Notes: generated from the sequence alone by a model not told the origin. 64,000 nucleotides of DNA from Faecalicatena faecalis (GCF_012524165.2 NZ_JABACJ020000007.1:1-64000); one strand, 5' to 3'. Shown: positions 7,387 to 16,663, numbered from the stretch's first letter. A program made the numbers and translations.

Positions 7387-7983
7387 TTACCATCTATTCT
7401 GTACAATCTCATAGATACTCATGCCCGTCAAAAATTCATTGACAGCATAGTTTTTTGCCTCATCATACTGGCGGAATAACCATTTTGCTCTGACTGGGTC
7501 ACTGTACACTTTCCAATATCCAGTCATGAGATATCCTTTCCCCTCATTTTTTATAAATCCCTTCACATCTTCTATTGGATAGCCAAGAAAGACCCCGATT
7601 TCGTGTGGGAATCCCTTCTTACCTTGTGTATATAATTCTGTACGCATAGAAAGACGTCTCAGCATCTTTTCAAGTTCCCTCTCCTCATATCCAAAATCCC
7701 GCAGAAAACTCCTGACACCTATGCGGCTTAAGGCTTCGCCCAACTCTTTTCTCCTATAAAGCAGGATCAGGTATTTCCCCTCCAATTCCAGCAGCTTTTT
7801 ATAAGTAATTCCCGTTTCTTGAAAAATGGGCTCCAGCCCATGGTATAAGGACTTCTCCACCATAATCCCACAGGATGCCCTCAGTCCTTTCAGAAATGGC
7901 GCACACTGGAATACGAGCTGAAACTCAAGCTTCACCCGGGCATCCTTATGTTGAAAAAAATAAAATAAGACTTCCGCCGGCAT
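7387..7983 (-). CDS. DUF3793 family protein
   Basis: A 198-residue soluble protein with no signal or membrane segment. The C-terminal FPHEIGVFLGYPIEDVKGFIKNEGKGYLMTGYWKVYSD block is the hallmark of DUF3793, a family of clostridia with unknown function, often found near iron or flavodoxin genes (from memory). The N-terminal part contains CAPFLKGLRASC and a repeated R-R-K/E-L helix pattern. GGAGG lies before the ATG. Divergent from the P-loop gene at 8151 and separate from the ZIP gene by about 155 bases. Confidence 0.75.
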   Translation of the reverse strand: MPAEVLFYFFQHKDARVKLEFQLVFQCAPFLKGLRASCGIMVEKSLYHGLEPIFQETGITYKKLLELEGKYLILLYRRKELGEALSRIGVRSFLRDFGYEERELEKMLRRLSMRTELYTQGKKGFPHEIGVFLGYPIEDVKGFIKNEGKGYLMTGYWKVYSDPVRAKWLFRQYDEAKNYAVNEFLTGMSIYEIVQNRW

Positions 7984-8062
7984 CGATTCTCCTCCTTCAA
8001 ATGAGTCTTCTTATCACTTCAATTTTTATTTTTTCTTTTTGTGCAATTTATCCTTTTTTTAG

Positions 8063-8091
8063 TTGTTACTGGCAGCACTTTAGTGTATAAT
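8063..8091 (+). promoter_or_regulatory. Promoter of the small P-loop protein gene
   Basis: TTGTTA (8063-8068), 17 bases, TATAAT (8086-8091). About 55 bases of leader follow before the AAGGAG ribosome site and ATG. Confidence 0.75.
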
Positions 8092-8150
8092 AGTCATAAG
8101 ATATCTGAGCAAAGGTTGGCTCAAATACATACATAAAGGAGAGATTCGCC

Positions 8151-8579
8151 ATGGTAAATTTAATAACAGGTCCTAAGGGCAGCGGAAAGACACAACAAAT
8201 GATTGAACTTGCAAATGAGAAGGTGAAAACTTCCAACGGTAACGTAGTTTTAGTTAAAAAGAGTCATCGTGATACATACAGCGTAGACTTTAACGTCCGT
8301 GCAATCTGTATGGCAGATTACAAAGACATCTCAACTCTTGAGGAGTTTGTTGGTTTCATATACGGCATGGTAGCCGGCAACCACGATATTGAGACTATTT
8401 TTATTGACGGTGTATTGAAGCAGGCAGACATTTCCCTTGACAGCCTCCCTTATTTCCTTGAAAAACTGAATAAGATTTCCAGAGAAAATAATATTGAGTT
8501 CTTCATTAGCGTAAGTGCTGAGAAGAGTGAAATAACCAATATAGATCCTGAATCACCGGACTATTCTTTCCTGAACTAA
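8151..8579 (+). CDS. Small P-loop ATP-binding protein of unknown role
   Basis: A 142-residue cytoplasmic protein whose first beta strand leads straight into a Walker A loop, LITGPKGSGKT (residues 5-14). A Walker B-like strand TIFIDG lies at 82-87, and a late strand EFFISVSAE could be the sensor region. This topology is like a stripped thymidine kinase or ATPase core, but no zinc-binding Cys cluster or lasso is present, so thymidine kinase is unlikely. It stands alone with a strong promoter, a good ribosome site and its own terminator, suggesting steady expression. The enzymatic role is not recognised. Confidence 0.7.
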   Translation: MVNLITGPKGSGKTQQMIELANEKVKTSNGNVVLVKKSHRDTYSVDFNVRAICMADYKDISTLEEFVGFIYGMVAGNHDIETIFIDGVLKQADISLDSLPYFLEKLNKISRENNIEFFISVSAEKSEITNIDPESPDYSFLN

Positions 8580-8584
8580 ATATT

Positions 8585-8630
8585 AAAAAGGTACATCGGC
8601 AGCTTCTGCTGTCTGGTGTACCTTTTATTT
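8585..8630 (+). terminator. Intrinsic terminator of the P-loop protein gene
   Basis: AAAAAGGTACA pairs with TGTACCTTTT, with an inner GGCAGC/GCTGTC pairing, followed by ATTTTATTT. It starts five bases after the stop codon. Confidence 0.85.
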
Positions 8631-8754
8631 TATCCATTTTTTTCTATTCTATCCCTTCCACAGCTCTTCGCTTAACGGCCATACATTCTCACTGAAAGAG
8701 CATTTTCAATGTACTACATTCCGGTCCTGATACTCATCTCTTGCAAATATTTTT

Positions 8755-9462
8755 CTACAATCTTTTTAAAAATCTTCTTGTAAAAATAGCAATCCATAGA
8801 AAACAAGTAATCAATCCAAACAGAAAGGAAACACTGTCTGCTCCGTCCATCAAAACTTTTCCGATCCAGAAGGAGGGCAGAAATGCGATTATATAATAAG
8901 ATGGAGCAGGCATAAACCAGATTAAAATAAGTCCGATAAAACTGATTCCCATCATTTTTGACACTGCCAGGCCCTCCACCCGGTTTCCCGCAATTGAAAC
9001 AACCATCATCGCTAAAAATATTCCTGTAAAGCTGCTGATAACAGCACTTAAGAAAATGACAGCAAAGGATAGATCTGAGAGATGAAAAATCACAGTAACG
9101 ATGATTGTGACCAAAAAGGCCCAGACCATCGGCAGAGCGATACGCGCGGTTAGATAGGAGTATCCGGCTGCCGGAGTAATCTGATAAAATGCACTCACTC
9201 CTTCGTCTCGTTCTTCTAAAAGCGTGAATGCAGATATCATGGCCACGAACATAGGGGCCAGACAAATCAGCATACCGTCTATCAGACCATACCAGGGCGT
9301 GATAGAAAAGGAAAATTTCGATACTAGAATCTGATTCAGAACGGGAATTGCAAATCGAAAGAAAATTCCTGCCAGAAATGGTGCTGGTATCATAATGAGC
9401 AACATGCCATCTTTCTGGATTTGTCTTAAACCTATTTTAAAAAGCTTCCTTGTATGCCTCAT
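8755..9462 (-). CDS. ABC-2 type transporter permease, second subunit
   Basis: A 235-residue integral membrane protein with six predicted helices. The cytoplasmic loop EERDEGVSAFYQITPAAGYSYLTARI is the E-x(2)-[ED]-G-V-type coupling segment of ABC-2 permeases. It overlaps the preceding permease gene by four bases (ATGA), so both are translated together and probably form a heterodimer in the exporter. Last gene of a four-gene tetR-ATPase-permease-permease operon. The substrate (drug, peptide or lipid) is not predictable. Confidence 0.82.
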   Translation of the reverse strand: MRHTRKLFKIGLRQIQKDGMLLIMIPAPFLAGIFFRFAIPVLNQILVSKFSFSITPWYGLIDGMLICLAPMFVAMISAFTLLEERDEGVSAFYQITPAAGYSYLTARIALPMVWAFLVTIIVTVIFHLSDLSFAVIFLSAVISSFTGIFLAMMVVSIAGNRVEGLAVSKMMGISFIGLILIWFMPAPSYYIIAFLPSFWIGKVLMDGADSVSFLFGLITCFLWIAIFTRRFLKRL

Positions 9463-10160
9463 GCACCTTCGCCCCTTTCCGATTGCAACGCTGTTTTAAT
9501 ACGTTTCTCAACTATATATAACAGAATTCCAGACCAAAAGAACAAATTCAGCCACATCCACCAGTTCGCTTTGTGTTCTATCCCGATGGAAAAGGCAATC
9601 AAATGCCACAATGCTGTGCCTGGAAACAGCTCCAGCAGCGGATGTGTCATGCCAAATGCCGTTAAAACAGGCGGTATGGTCAAAAGGACAGAAGGTAATA
9701 CCACAATTATCATATAATGATTTACAGAGCGGGCATAAGATGCGACCATCAGCCCGATCAGGTTAAAAACGACTGCTCCCACCAAGATCCCGAGGGACAA
9801 AAATGCGAAGTGCACTCTGACTCTCATCGCTGTCAGTACAATCAGATCTGCTGATATGGTAGACAGCGCTGCCAGTGAAATTGATTTTGAAAGAATATAT
9901 TCCATAGGGGTAAGAGGTGAGATGCACCAAAACCGATGAAGCCCTTCTCCTTTTTCCAACAGCCAGATTCCTCCGATAAAGAAAATCCCGAGCATCGCAG
10001 GATCTGTCAAAATAATAAGGGAAGCCGTTATTTTTTGATATTCTGCAGGCATGAAAAATAAGACAGCAATGTAAAGAATGCTGAAAAAGAAATATAGATA
10101 ATAGAAACCATATTTCATCTGAAAGTGGATATCGTTCTTCAATGTATTCAGGAATCTCAT
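9459..10160 (-). CDS. ABC-2 type transporter permease, first subunit
   Basis: A 233-residue membrane protein with six predicted helices and the loop LLEKGEGLHRFWCISPLTPMEYILSKSIS, which corresponds to the nucleotide-domain coupling helix. Start overlaps the ATPase gene end by four bases, and its stop overlaps the next permease, giving a tight three-gene transporter unit. Comparable pairs are annotated as fluoroquinolone-export-like permeases, but that name is not a substrate prediction. Confidence 0.82.
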   Translation of the reverse strand: MRFLNTLKNDIHFQMKYGFYYLYFFFSILYIAVLFFMPAEYQKITASLIILTDPAMLGIFFIGGIWLLEKGEGLHRFWCISPLTPMEYILSKSISLAALSTISADLIVLTAMRVRVHFAFLSLGILVGAVVFNLIGLMVASYARSVNHYMIIVVLPSVLLTIPPVLTAFGMTHPLLELFPGTALWHLIAFSIGIEHKANWWMWLNLFFWSGILLYIVEKRIKTALQSERGEGA

Positions 10161-11017
10161 TGCAGTCTCCTTCCTGTCAGCTCAATAAATACCTCTTCCA
10201 ACGTCTGCTCCTTTGAATGGATTCGTGTCAGAGCACCAGCTTTAAGAGCTCTCTGAAATTCCTGCGAGTCGGCCAGACCTGACAAAGTGCAGATATTCTC
10301 AACTTCTTTTCCATGGTCCATGTAACTGTATATTACTCTTGTATTGGTCCCGCCCTTACGCAGAGCATGGGGTGCATCCATTGTTTGAATCGTTCCATCC
10401 ACGATAAATGCGACACGGTCACAGAGTTCCTCCGCATCATGCATGTTGTGGGTCGTTAGTATAATGGTCTTCCCCTTTCTTTTCTGCTCCAGTATCATGT
10501 CCTTTAATATTCTCGCATTTGAGGGATCAAGTCCGCTGGTCGGCTCATCTAAAAAGAGCAGTTTGGGATCATGCAGCAGTGCTCTTATGAACCCCAGCCT
10601 CATCTTCATCCCTTTTGAAAAGCTGGATACTTTTTTATCTGCATCACCTAAAAGCCCTACTCTCTCTAAAAGTTCCAATGGATCCGTTGCTCTGGTGGAA
10701 TAAAGGGATGCGAAATAGTTCAGGTTATCTATGGCAGTAAATTTCCCATAGAAATTAGGGAACTCAAAGTCCACACCTATCTTTTCATAATAATCGTTTG
10801 TTCTCTGCCGCATCTCCATATCGAAAATACGGACACTGCCGCGGTAATCCCGAAGGGTCCCCGTCAGTATTTTCTGCATGGTACTTTTGCCTGCACCGGA
10901 GGGACCAAGAAACCCAAATATCTCGCCTTCCTCTACGTCAAAGGTGATTCCTTTGATCGTATCTCTTTTGGACGACGGATACTTTAAAAATACATTCTGA
11001 ACATCAATCACTTTCAT
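10157..11017 (-). CDS. ABC transporter ATP-binding protein (exporter)
   Basis: A 286-residue nucleotide-binding subunit. Walker A is GPSGAGKST at about residues 38-46, the signature is FSKGMKMRLG, Walker B is LLFLDEPTSGLD, and the switch histidine is in TTHNMHDAEEL. The roughly 60-residue tail after the core (from MDAPHALRKG) is typical of the drug-export CcmA/DrrA branch. The ATG at 11015-11017 is preferred over a GTG one codon upstream; both lie inside the end of the tetR gene, so translation is coupled. Energises export by the two permeases downstream. Confidence 0.92.
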   Translation of the reverse strand: MKVIDVQNVFLKYPSSKRDTIKGITFDVEEGEIFGFLGPSGAGKSTMQKILTGTLRDYRGSVRIFDMEMRQRTNDYYEKIGVDFEFPNFYGKFTAIDNLNYFASLYSTRATDPLELLERVGLLGDADKKVSSFSKGMKMRLGFIRALLHDPKLLFLDEPTSGLDPSNARILKDMILEQKRKGKTIILTTHNMHDAEELCDRVAFIVDGTIQTMDAPHALRKGGTNTRVIYSYMDHGKEVENICTLSGLADSQEFQRALKAGALTRIHSKEQTLEEVFIELTGRRLQ

Positions 11018-11600
11018 CACTTATCAGCTCCTTTAATACACCGTCCAAAATGATTCCCATGATTGTCTGTTGGTCAGCAGCAGTATCCTGCTGTAGATTC
11101 AGGAAACTAATGGCAAGTGTCTGCAATGTCTTCGTTGCAATATCAATCCCACATTTGAAATGAACTCCATATTTCTGCAATTGATCCAGTTCATGGCTGT
11201 CGTCCTTTGTATGGGCCGCGATGACCTCCGGCGGCAGTTTGCGGTACAGGTATTCGGCAGTCTCACTATCCGCCTGCTTTAACATCGGGTAAGACTCCAG
11301 CTTCCGAAACATCCATAAGAAGCATTGCTTGCAGAGTTCCCTGGGCGGAAGTAATTTGTTTTCTTCCAAAAATTCATCCATCTCACGCCACATCTTCATC
11401 TGCAGGCTTCCTGCAATGTCCATATACAGATGCTCTTTACTGGTATAAAAGGAATAAAAAGACCCCTTCGCAATCCCGGTCGCCTGTACGATTTCATCAA
11501 TCGATACCTTTTTAATTCCAAATGTGGTGAAAAGCCGTTCCCCCTCCTGCATCATCTTTTGTCTTATTCTCTCTTTTTCCGTGTCACTGAACCTTGGCAT
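11004..11600 (-). CDS. TetR/AcrR family transcriptional repressor
   Basis: A 198-residue regulator. The N-terminal helix-turn-helix is FTTFGIKKVSIDEIVQATGIAKGSFYSFYTSKEHLYMDI (about residues 21-60); the remainder is a helical ligand-binding domain with no family-wide signature. I use the ATG at 11598-11600 (MPRFSD), since GGAGG is seven bases upstream; the ATG two codons earlier is too close. First gene of the exporter operon and preceded by a palindrome just after the -10 box, so it very likely represses its own operon until an exported compound binds. Confidence 0.9.
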   Translation of the reverse strand: MPRFSDTEKERIRQKMMQEGERLFTTFGIKKVSIDEIVQATGIAKGSFYSFYTSKEHLYMDIAGSLQMKMWREMDEFLEENKLLPPRELCKQCFLWMFRKLESYPMLKQADSETAEYLYRKLPPEVIAAHTKDDSHELDQLQKYGVHFKCGIDIATKTLQTLAISFLNLQQDTAADQQTIMGIILDGVLKELISDESD

Positions 11601-11617
11601 ATCCATCCCTCCAAACT

Positions 11618-11678
11618 ATATGACTATTTACTATTATTTAGTCATATGTATTATATAACTAATCTTTCGTATTGTCAA
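11618..11678 (-). promoter_or_regulatory. tetR-ABC operon promoter with inverted-repeat operator
   Basis: TTGACA (11673-11678), 17 bases, TATAAT (11650-11655) on the minus strand is a consensus promoter. A 9-base inverted repeat ATATGACTA/TAGTCATAT (11618-11626 and 11639-11647) starts two bases after the -10 box, exactly where a TetR dimer would block transcription. Confidence 0.8.
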
Positions 11679-11760
11679 TTACCTTTCCGCTTCAACCGCC
11701 TATCCTTTTCTCCCTTTACCTTACTTGAACTGAATATCTCCTTATAAAACCGCAGAAATG

Positions 11761-11810
11761 AACGTAAAAAGGTGAGTCCGGCATATGCCGTTCTCACCCT
11801 TTTACGTTCT
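11761..11810. terminator. Long hairpin terminator downstream of the unknown membrane protein gene
   Basis: AACGTAAAAAGGTGAG...CTCACCCTTTTACGTT pairs over about 20 positions around GCATATGC. It lies about 75 bases after the stop of the gene at 11887. T-runs occur in the stem on both strands, so it may work in either direction. The rest of the 280-base gap holds the tetR promoter. Confidence 0.7.
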
Positions 11811-11886
11811 GCCCGCTTCTCTTACAGACACACTATTACTCTCAGCCATGTCATGGCCTTCTTTTTCTTTGCCGTACTATTTTGTT

Positions 11887-13545
11887 CTATTGAACAGCTT
11901 CCTCTTCGTTGTTCTCTTCCGAGGAAACTGTCCCACTCTTCTCTTTTCCATTCAGAGAAAGGACGGTATTGCTCTCTTCACCCTTTTTGTACTCGATCGT
12001 CACTTCGTCTCCGACATCATATTTGATAATGTCGATGAAGTCCACTACAGATACATCGAAAATATCATCAGAACCTTCCATCATGATATAGTAATGAGAA
12101 TTGCCCTCGATGACGCCCTGAGCGATCTTCGTAATCTTCGCCTTCATGGTCTCGATCTCACGGGTATCTTTTTCTACCTCTTTGATTCCGTTGTCATACA
12201 TCAGCTTGGTATATGCCTCTTCACAGGCACTGACCGTATCTCCGATGGCTACGATCTGATACTTCTGAACATTTACCATCGCGTATTTCTTCACAAGTCC
12301 TGCATCATCCTTCAATGCAATGAAATAAGTCGGTTCCCCGGAAATATTTAAAAGCAGTGGGAATGTCGCCACATATTTCAGGTTCTGCACCTGCCCCTCT
12401 GCAGAGGACATCGCAGAATCTTCGGTCGCCCCTTCTACCTCATAAAACTTGGTCTCCATCGTACGCTGATTCATAAGCACGAACCCAACGTTAGACTGGT
12501 CGCCGCTGACAGATGTCACACCTGTGTATACCCATACATCATCGTCGATGGCAAGGTAATTATAGCCGGTCGTTGTCTTTAAGCAGTCTTTCTGTCCCAA
12601 AATACTATTGAAATAACCATGCTTTAAGCTTCCATAATAATCATACAGCTCTACCAACAGATCCGCGGAATATGCCCTGTCAATCCACTCTGGAGCATCC
12701 TCGACTTTATAATCTGTGGTTTCTCCTGTCACGGCGTTGCACAATACAACACGACCGATCGTCGTTCCCCCGAACAAGCCAATGTTGAACTTCTTCACTG
12801 GACAAATCCAGTACGGTACACCCTCATCATCGATTTCAAAGCTCAGATCATTGAAAATATAGGTCGGATATTTAAATCTTAAGTGACGATAAATATTCCT
12901 GTTCAAATGGTCACTTGTGGTATATTTCATACCTTCCTTTAGCTTAACGAGCTCCGTATTCTGTGTTGCCATATCGATCTTGATATAGGCCGGAATTCCA
13001 TCCTTCATATTCGTCAGCCATTTAATCAGGTTGGCATATTTCAGAGGGGAGACTCTCACCGGCTGATTCTGGAAATTGATCTGGCTGTACAGCTCATCAA
13101 CCTCGAACTGTGAAACCATGTCGACCATGCTTCCCATCTTACGGTTTCCGAGAATTGCAGCAGAGTCTCTATCCAGAAGTGGAATCTGGTCAAATGACAA
13201 TTCCTCAATATCCTTTGTGAACTCGCCGTCCTTTACAGTCAGAAGCTTCTGATACTTCTTCGCATTTACAATTGGAGAAGACAACAGTGAACCAATCAGA
13301 TAAGCGGCAATTACAATAATCAAGAGTCCTCCGATGACCTTAAGTCCCTTTGACTCTTTCAGTTCATACCGGTTCAGCTTCTTGCGTCTGACATAGATCA
13401 GTGCGATCACAATGATCAACACAATCAAAAACATCCAAAAATCCGTGGAATGGATATTGATTGCAGGCAGCGCCACATAATAGTAAATCGCCGCAAGCAA
13501 AATAACTCCGATGACCGCCAACAGTTTCATTTTTCCTTTTTTCAT
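11887..13545 (-). CDS. Large membrane-anchored protein of unknown function
   Basis: A 552-residue protein. Three hydrophobic helices lie in the first 90 residues (about 7-27, 34-52 and 68-87), with a positively charged RRKKLNR stretch between the second and third. The remaining 460 residues are hydrophilic and by charge probably outside the membrane, with several beta-rich stretches (PTYIFNDLSFEIDDEGVPYWICPV; LAIDDDVWVYTGVTSVSGDQSN) and a C-terminal OB-like segment (AKITKIAQGVIEGNSHYYIMMEG). It ends in an acidic tail. I do not recognise the family. It sits directly downstream of trkA-trkH on the same strand, 45 bases apart, so a link to ion transport or envelope stress is possible but unproven. 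Confidence 0.65.
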   Translation of the reverse strand: MKKGKMKLLAVIGVILLAAIYYYVALPAINIHSTDFWMFLIVLIIVIALIYVRRKKLNRYELKESKGLKVIGGLLIIVIAAYLIGSLLSSPIVNAKKYQKLLTVKDGEFTKDIEELSFDQIPLLDRDSAAILGNRKMGSMVDMVSQFEVDELYSQINFQNQPVRVSPLKYANLIKWLTNMKDGIPAYIKIDMATQNTELVKLKEGMKYTTSDHLNRNIYRHLRFKYPTYIFNDLSFEIDDEGVPYWICPVKKFNIGLFGGTTIGRVVLCNAVTGETTDYKVEDAPEWIDRAYSADLLVELYDYYGSLKHGYFNSILGQKDCLKTTTGYNYLAIDDDVWVYTGVTSVSGDQSNVGFVLMNQRTMETKFYEVEGATEDSAMSSAEGQVQNLKYVATFPLLLNISGEPTYFIALKDDAGLVKKYAMVNVQKYQIVAIGDTVSACEEAYTKLMYDNGIKEVEKDTREIETMKAKITKIAQGVIEGNSHYYIMMEGSDDIFDVSVVDFIDIIKYDVGDEVTIEYKKGEESNTVLSLNGKEKSGTVSSEENNEEEAVQ

Positions 13546-13590
13546 ACTTTTCCCTTTCTGCCTGTCTCATTACGTCGTTGTTACATCCTG

Positions 13591-15036
13591 TTAGAATTTT
13601 CTTCTCCACAGGTCAGGTGATAATAAAAGAAGATATGGGAATATCTCCAACCTTCCCACCAGCATATCAAGACAGAATACAATCTTGGATAATGGCGAGA
13701 AGTCATAAAAGTTCTCAATCGGTCCGACCTGAGCCAGTCCCGGTCCGACATTATTCAGTGTTGTCATAACGGCACTGAACGTAGTCGTAAAATCATAATT
13801 ATTAAAAGCGACGAGAAAAACAGATCCCATCAAAATCAGGATATAACAAATAAAATAAATATATACACTGTGCATCGTATCTCTGCCTACTTTTTTTCCA
13901 TTGATCTGCACAAGTGTCACGGATTTCGGATGAAGCATCCTTTTAATTTCCTGCCTCACACTCTTGATCAAGATCAGCAGACGTGATACCTTGATACCAC
14001 CGCCTGTGGAACCTGCACAGGCACCAATGACCATCAAGCCCAGCAATATGACCTTCGACAGTTCGGGCCACAAATCAAAGTTCGCAGTACAGAATCCGGT
14101 CGTTGTGATCACCGCTGCGACCTGGAAGGACGCATACCTGAATGCGTGCATGATATTTCCATACATACTCAGGATATTGACTGTAATCAATGCAATAGAG
14201 CCTGCAATGATCCCCAGATAGGCCCGCAGCTCCTCATTCTTAAGCGCAGTCTTCCAATCCTTCATACGAATCAGGAAATATAGGTTAAAGTTGACACCGA
14301 ATAAAATCATGAACACCGTGATCACACCGTCAATATAGGCGCTGTCATAAAAGGCGATACTGCTGTTCTTATTGGAGAATCCACCTGTTCCTGCAGTACT
14401 GAATGCATGGATCAGAGCATCATAAAAGTTCATTCCGCCAAACAGCAAAAATACGACCTCTGCCGCTGTCAGCACAAAATACATCATATACAGAATCTTG
14501 GCCGTGCTTCTTGCCTTGGGCACCAGCTTATCGGCCTCTGGCCCCGGTACTTCGGCACGCATCAGATGCATGGAATTCTCATCATCCAGAGAAGTCAGCA
14601 TCATAACAAATACCAGCACTCCCATTCCACCGATCCAATGTGTCAGGCTTCGCCAGAACAGCATTCCCTTTGGAAGGCTTTCAATTTCGGTCAGAATCGT
14701 AGACCCTGTCGTCGTAAATCCTGAAACAGTTTCAAAAAACGCATCCAGATAATTCGGAATTGTCCCGGAAAGAGTAAATGGCATGGCTCCGAACAAGGAC
14801 CACAAAATCCATGCGGAACCGACGATCACAAGCCCCTCTTTTCCATATATCGTCTTATTCTCCGGTACTTTTCTTCCAAAAACAAAGAAAATCAGGAACA
14901 AGACTACACTCACCATTAAAAATGTCAATCCACTTTTTTCACCATATAGAAATGCAACCATAGCAGGAATTAGAAGAAGCGCACCTTCCACTCCCAGCAT
15001 TTTACCAATGATAAAAACTGTCATCTTATAATTCAT
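13591..15036 (-). CDS. trkH: TrkH family potassium uptake protein
   Basis: A 481-residue polytopic protein of the Trk/Ktr/HKT superfamily, with four repeated membrane-pore-membrane units. Pore-loop signatures include SGFTTTGSTIL, STAGTGGFSNKN, ITTTGFCTANFDLWP and STGGGIKVSR/MTTLNNVGPGL. The longer N-terminus (two extra helices) favours TrkH over KtrB. It forms the K+ channel, while TrkA (gene directly upstream, 10 bases apart) gates it. The ribosome site (GTAGGTG) is weak, suggesting coupling to trkA translation. Confidence 0.93.
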   Translation of the reverse strand: MNYKMTVFIIGKMLGVEGALLLIPAMVAFLYGEKSGLTFLMVSVVLFLIFFVFGRKVPENKTIYGKEGLVIVGSAWILWSLFGAMPFTLSGTIPNYLDAFFETVSGFTTTGSTILTEIESLPKGMLFWRSLTHWIGGMGVLVFVMMLTSLDDENSMHLMRAEVPGPEADKLVPKARSTAKILYMMYFVLTAAEVVFLLFGGMNFYDALIHAFSTAGTGGFSNKNSSIAFYDSAYIDGVITVFMILFGVNFNLYFLIRMKDWKTALKNEELRAYLGIIAGSIALITVNILSMYGNIMHAFRYASFQVAAVITTTGFCTANFDLWPELSKVILLGLMVIGACAGSTGGGIKVSRLLILIKSVRQEIKRMLHPKSVTLVQINGKKVGRDTMHSVYIYFICYILILMGSVFLVAFNNYDFTTTFSAVMTTLNNVGPGLAQVGPIENFYDFSPLSKIVFCLDMLVGRLEIFPYLLLLSPDLWRRKF

Positions 15037-15046
15037 CTCTATACAC

Positions 15047-16405
15047 CTACAATAAGATATCTTGGATATCTCTAATCTGCTTCTCCATAGTTATGATTAT
15101 GACATTATCTCCTACCTGAATACAATCATCGCCATTCGGTATGATAATTCTGCGCTTCCTTGCAATGCAGGCGATCAGATTGTTCGGTTTGAGTGATAGG
15201 TCTTTCAGAGGTCTGTTCGTATATGTGGTCTCTGATCTCACGATGAATTCCAGGGCCTCGACCTTTCCGTCGATCAACTGGTACATCGTCTCCACATTCG
15301 CGCTGCCCTGAGAATTCCTGCGGGCACGCACATAGCTTAAAATAGCATCCGCTGTCGCGGTCTTAGCTGATACAATACTGTCAATGCCAAACTCTTCAAT
15401 CATCCGTGCTCTTCGATCCTCATTGACCTTGACGATAATCTTGGAAACACCCTGGCTCTTCGCAAACATGGACATGATGATGTTCTCCTCATCCATTCCC
15501 GTCAGGGCGATCATAGCATCTGCATCCTGGATTCCCTCTTCAATCAGAAGGTCATGGTCTGATGCATCTCCATTAATAATCGTAGCCTTCGGAAGAAGCT
15601 CACAGAGATTCTCACACTTCTCTTCTGACTTCTCAATGATCTTGATCTGCATTCCCATCTTACAAAGCTGGGTAGCCAGATAATAGCTGACACGGCCTCC
15701 GCCGCAGATCAGTACTTTCTTGATCTTCTCTCTCTTGCGTCCAAGCATCTTGAAAAACAATTCGATATCCACATGGGATGCTGCAATATGAAGGCGGTCT
15801 CCTGACTGCAGTACATATTCACCATCCGGGATCACAACATGTTCCCCTCGCTCAACCGCACATACAAGCACCTTAATCTGGAACTTGTTGTACATATCGG
15901 CAAGTGACATTCCTGCCAGCTTGCTGTTCTCTGACAATGGGAACTCAATCAGCTCCACCCTGCCCTTTACAAATGTCTCGATCTTACTTGCATCCGGAAA
16001 CAGTAAAAGACGGGCAATCTCTCCCGCCACAGCCAATTCCGGATTCACTGCCATACTTAAATGCAGGTCCTCTTTCAAAATGTCGATCTGTTGGTAATAA
16101 ATCGGGTTGCGCACCCTCGCAATCGTATGTCTTGCTCCAAGCCTTCTGGCAATCAGACAGCTTAACATATTGCATTCATCTGTTGATGTACATGCAATCA
16201 CCAGATCCGCATGCGGAACATCCGCTTCCTTTTGTACTGCCACACTTCCTCCATCACCGGTCACGCAAAAAATATCAAGCCGGTCAATAGCAGCACGCAA
16301 TTTCTTCTCATTGCTGTCAATCATTACGATATCGTAATTTTCCGCGGAGAGCTGTTTGGCCAGTTTATATCCGACCTTACCGTCTCCAATGATGACTATC
16401 TTCAT
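15047..16405 (-). CDS. trkA: Trk system potassium transporter subunit TrkA
   Basis: A 452-residue peripheral gating protein with two RCK units. Unit 1 starts with the NAD-binding MKIVIIGDGKVGYKLA and the acidic IDSNE that ends strand 2; unit 2 has VLICGGGRVSYYLA near residue 230 and IIEKSEEKC. Each Rossmann part is followed by a TrkA-C domain (about residues 135-220 and 370-450). It binds nucleotides and opens or closes TrkH. First gene of the trkA-trkH transcript with its own promoter. Confidence 0.94.
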   Translation of the reverse strand: MKIVIIGDGKVGYKLAKQLSAENYDIVMIDSNEKKLRAAIDRLDIFCVTGDGGSVAVQKEADVPHADLVIACTSTDECNMLSCLIARRLGARHTIARVRNPIYYQQIDILKEDLHLSMAVNPELAVAGEIARLLLFPDASKIETFVKGRVELIEFPLSENSKLAGMSLADMYNKFQIKVLVCAVERGEHVVIPDGEYVLQSGDRLHIAASHVDIELFFKMLGRKREKIKKVLICGGGRVSYYLATQLCKMGMQIKIIEKSEEKCENLCELLPKATIINGDASDHDLLIEEGIQDADAMIALTGMDEENIIMSMFAKSQGVSKIIVKVNEDRRARMIEEFGIDSIVSAKTATADAILSYVRARRNSQGSANVETMYQLIDGKVEALEFIVRSETTYTNRPLKDLSLKPNNLIACIARKRRIIIPNGDDCIQVGDNVIIITMEKQIRDIQDILL

Positions 16406-16490
16406 TTGTCTACCCTCAACTTCATTCTTACACCTTATTGAGAACCTCTATAAGGTATGTAATCGCTATTTTTCCATAATGGCAGAGCAA

Positions 16491-16519
16491 TTATAGCACT
16501 TTTAAATAGAAAGTACAAT
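16491..16519 (-). promoter_or_regulatory. trkA-trkH promoter
   Basis: TTGTAC (16514-16519), 17 bases, TATAAT (16491-16496) on the minus strand. No c-di-AMP riboswitch-like structure was seen in the roughly 80-base leader. Confidence 0.7.
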
Positions 16520-16566
16520 CATTTTGGAGATTTCTTTATAGTCTCTTATTTTCTATACTTCCTCTT

Positions 16567-16620
16567 CTATAATAAAAAGCCTCGCACCGCCGCTTTTCAC
16601 AGCCAGTGCGAAGCTTCTTT
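16567..16620 (-). terminator. Intrinsic terminator of the EF-G-like gene
   Basis: AAGCTTCGCACTGGC and GCGGTGCGAGGCTT pair (with minor mismatch) and are followed by TTTATTAT on the minus strand, about 45 bases after the gene's stop at 16664. Confidence 0.85.
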
Positions 16621-16663
16621 ACAGGATATCTCTACATATCATGAAATACCCTCTTTACTTTCT

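Noticed and set aside
8714..9265. A 183-codon minus-strand frame within the ABC permease gene
   Set aside because: It is an alternative frame of the permease gene, with Cys/Arg-rich, non-membrane sequence and no ribosome site.
13364..13609. An 81-codon minus-strand frame over the start of the unknown membrane protein
   Set aside because: It conflicts with the well-supported start and membrane segments of the 552-residue protein and lacks a ribosome site.
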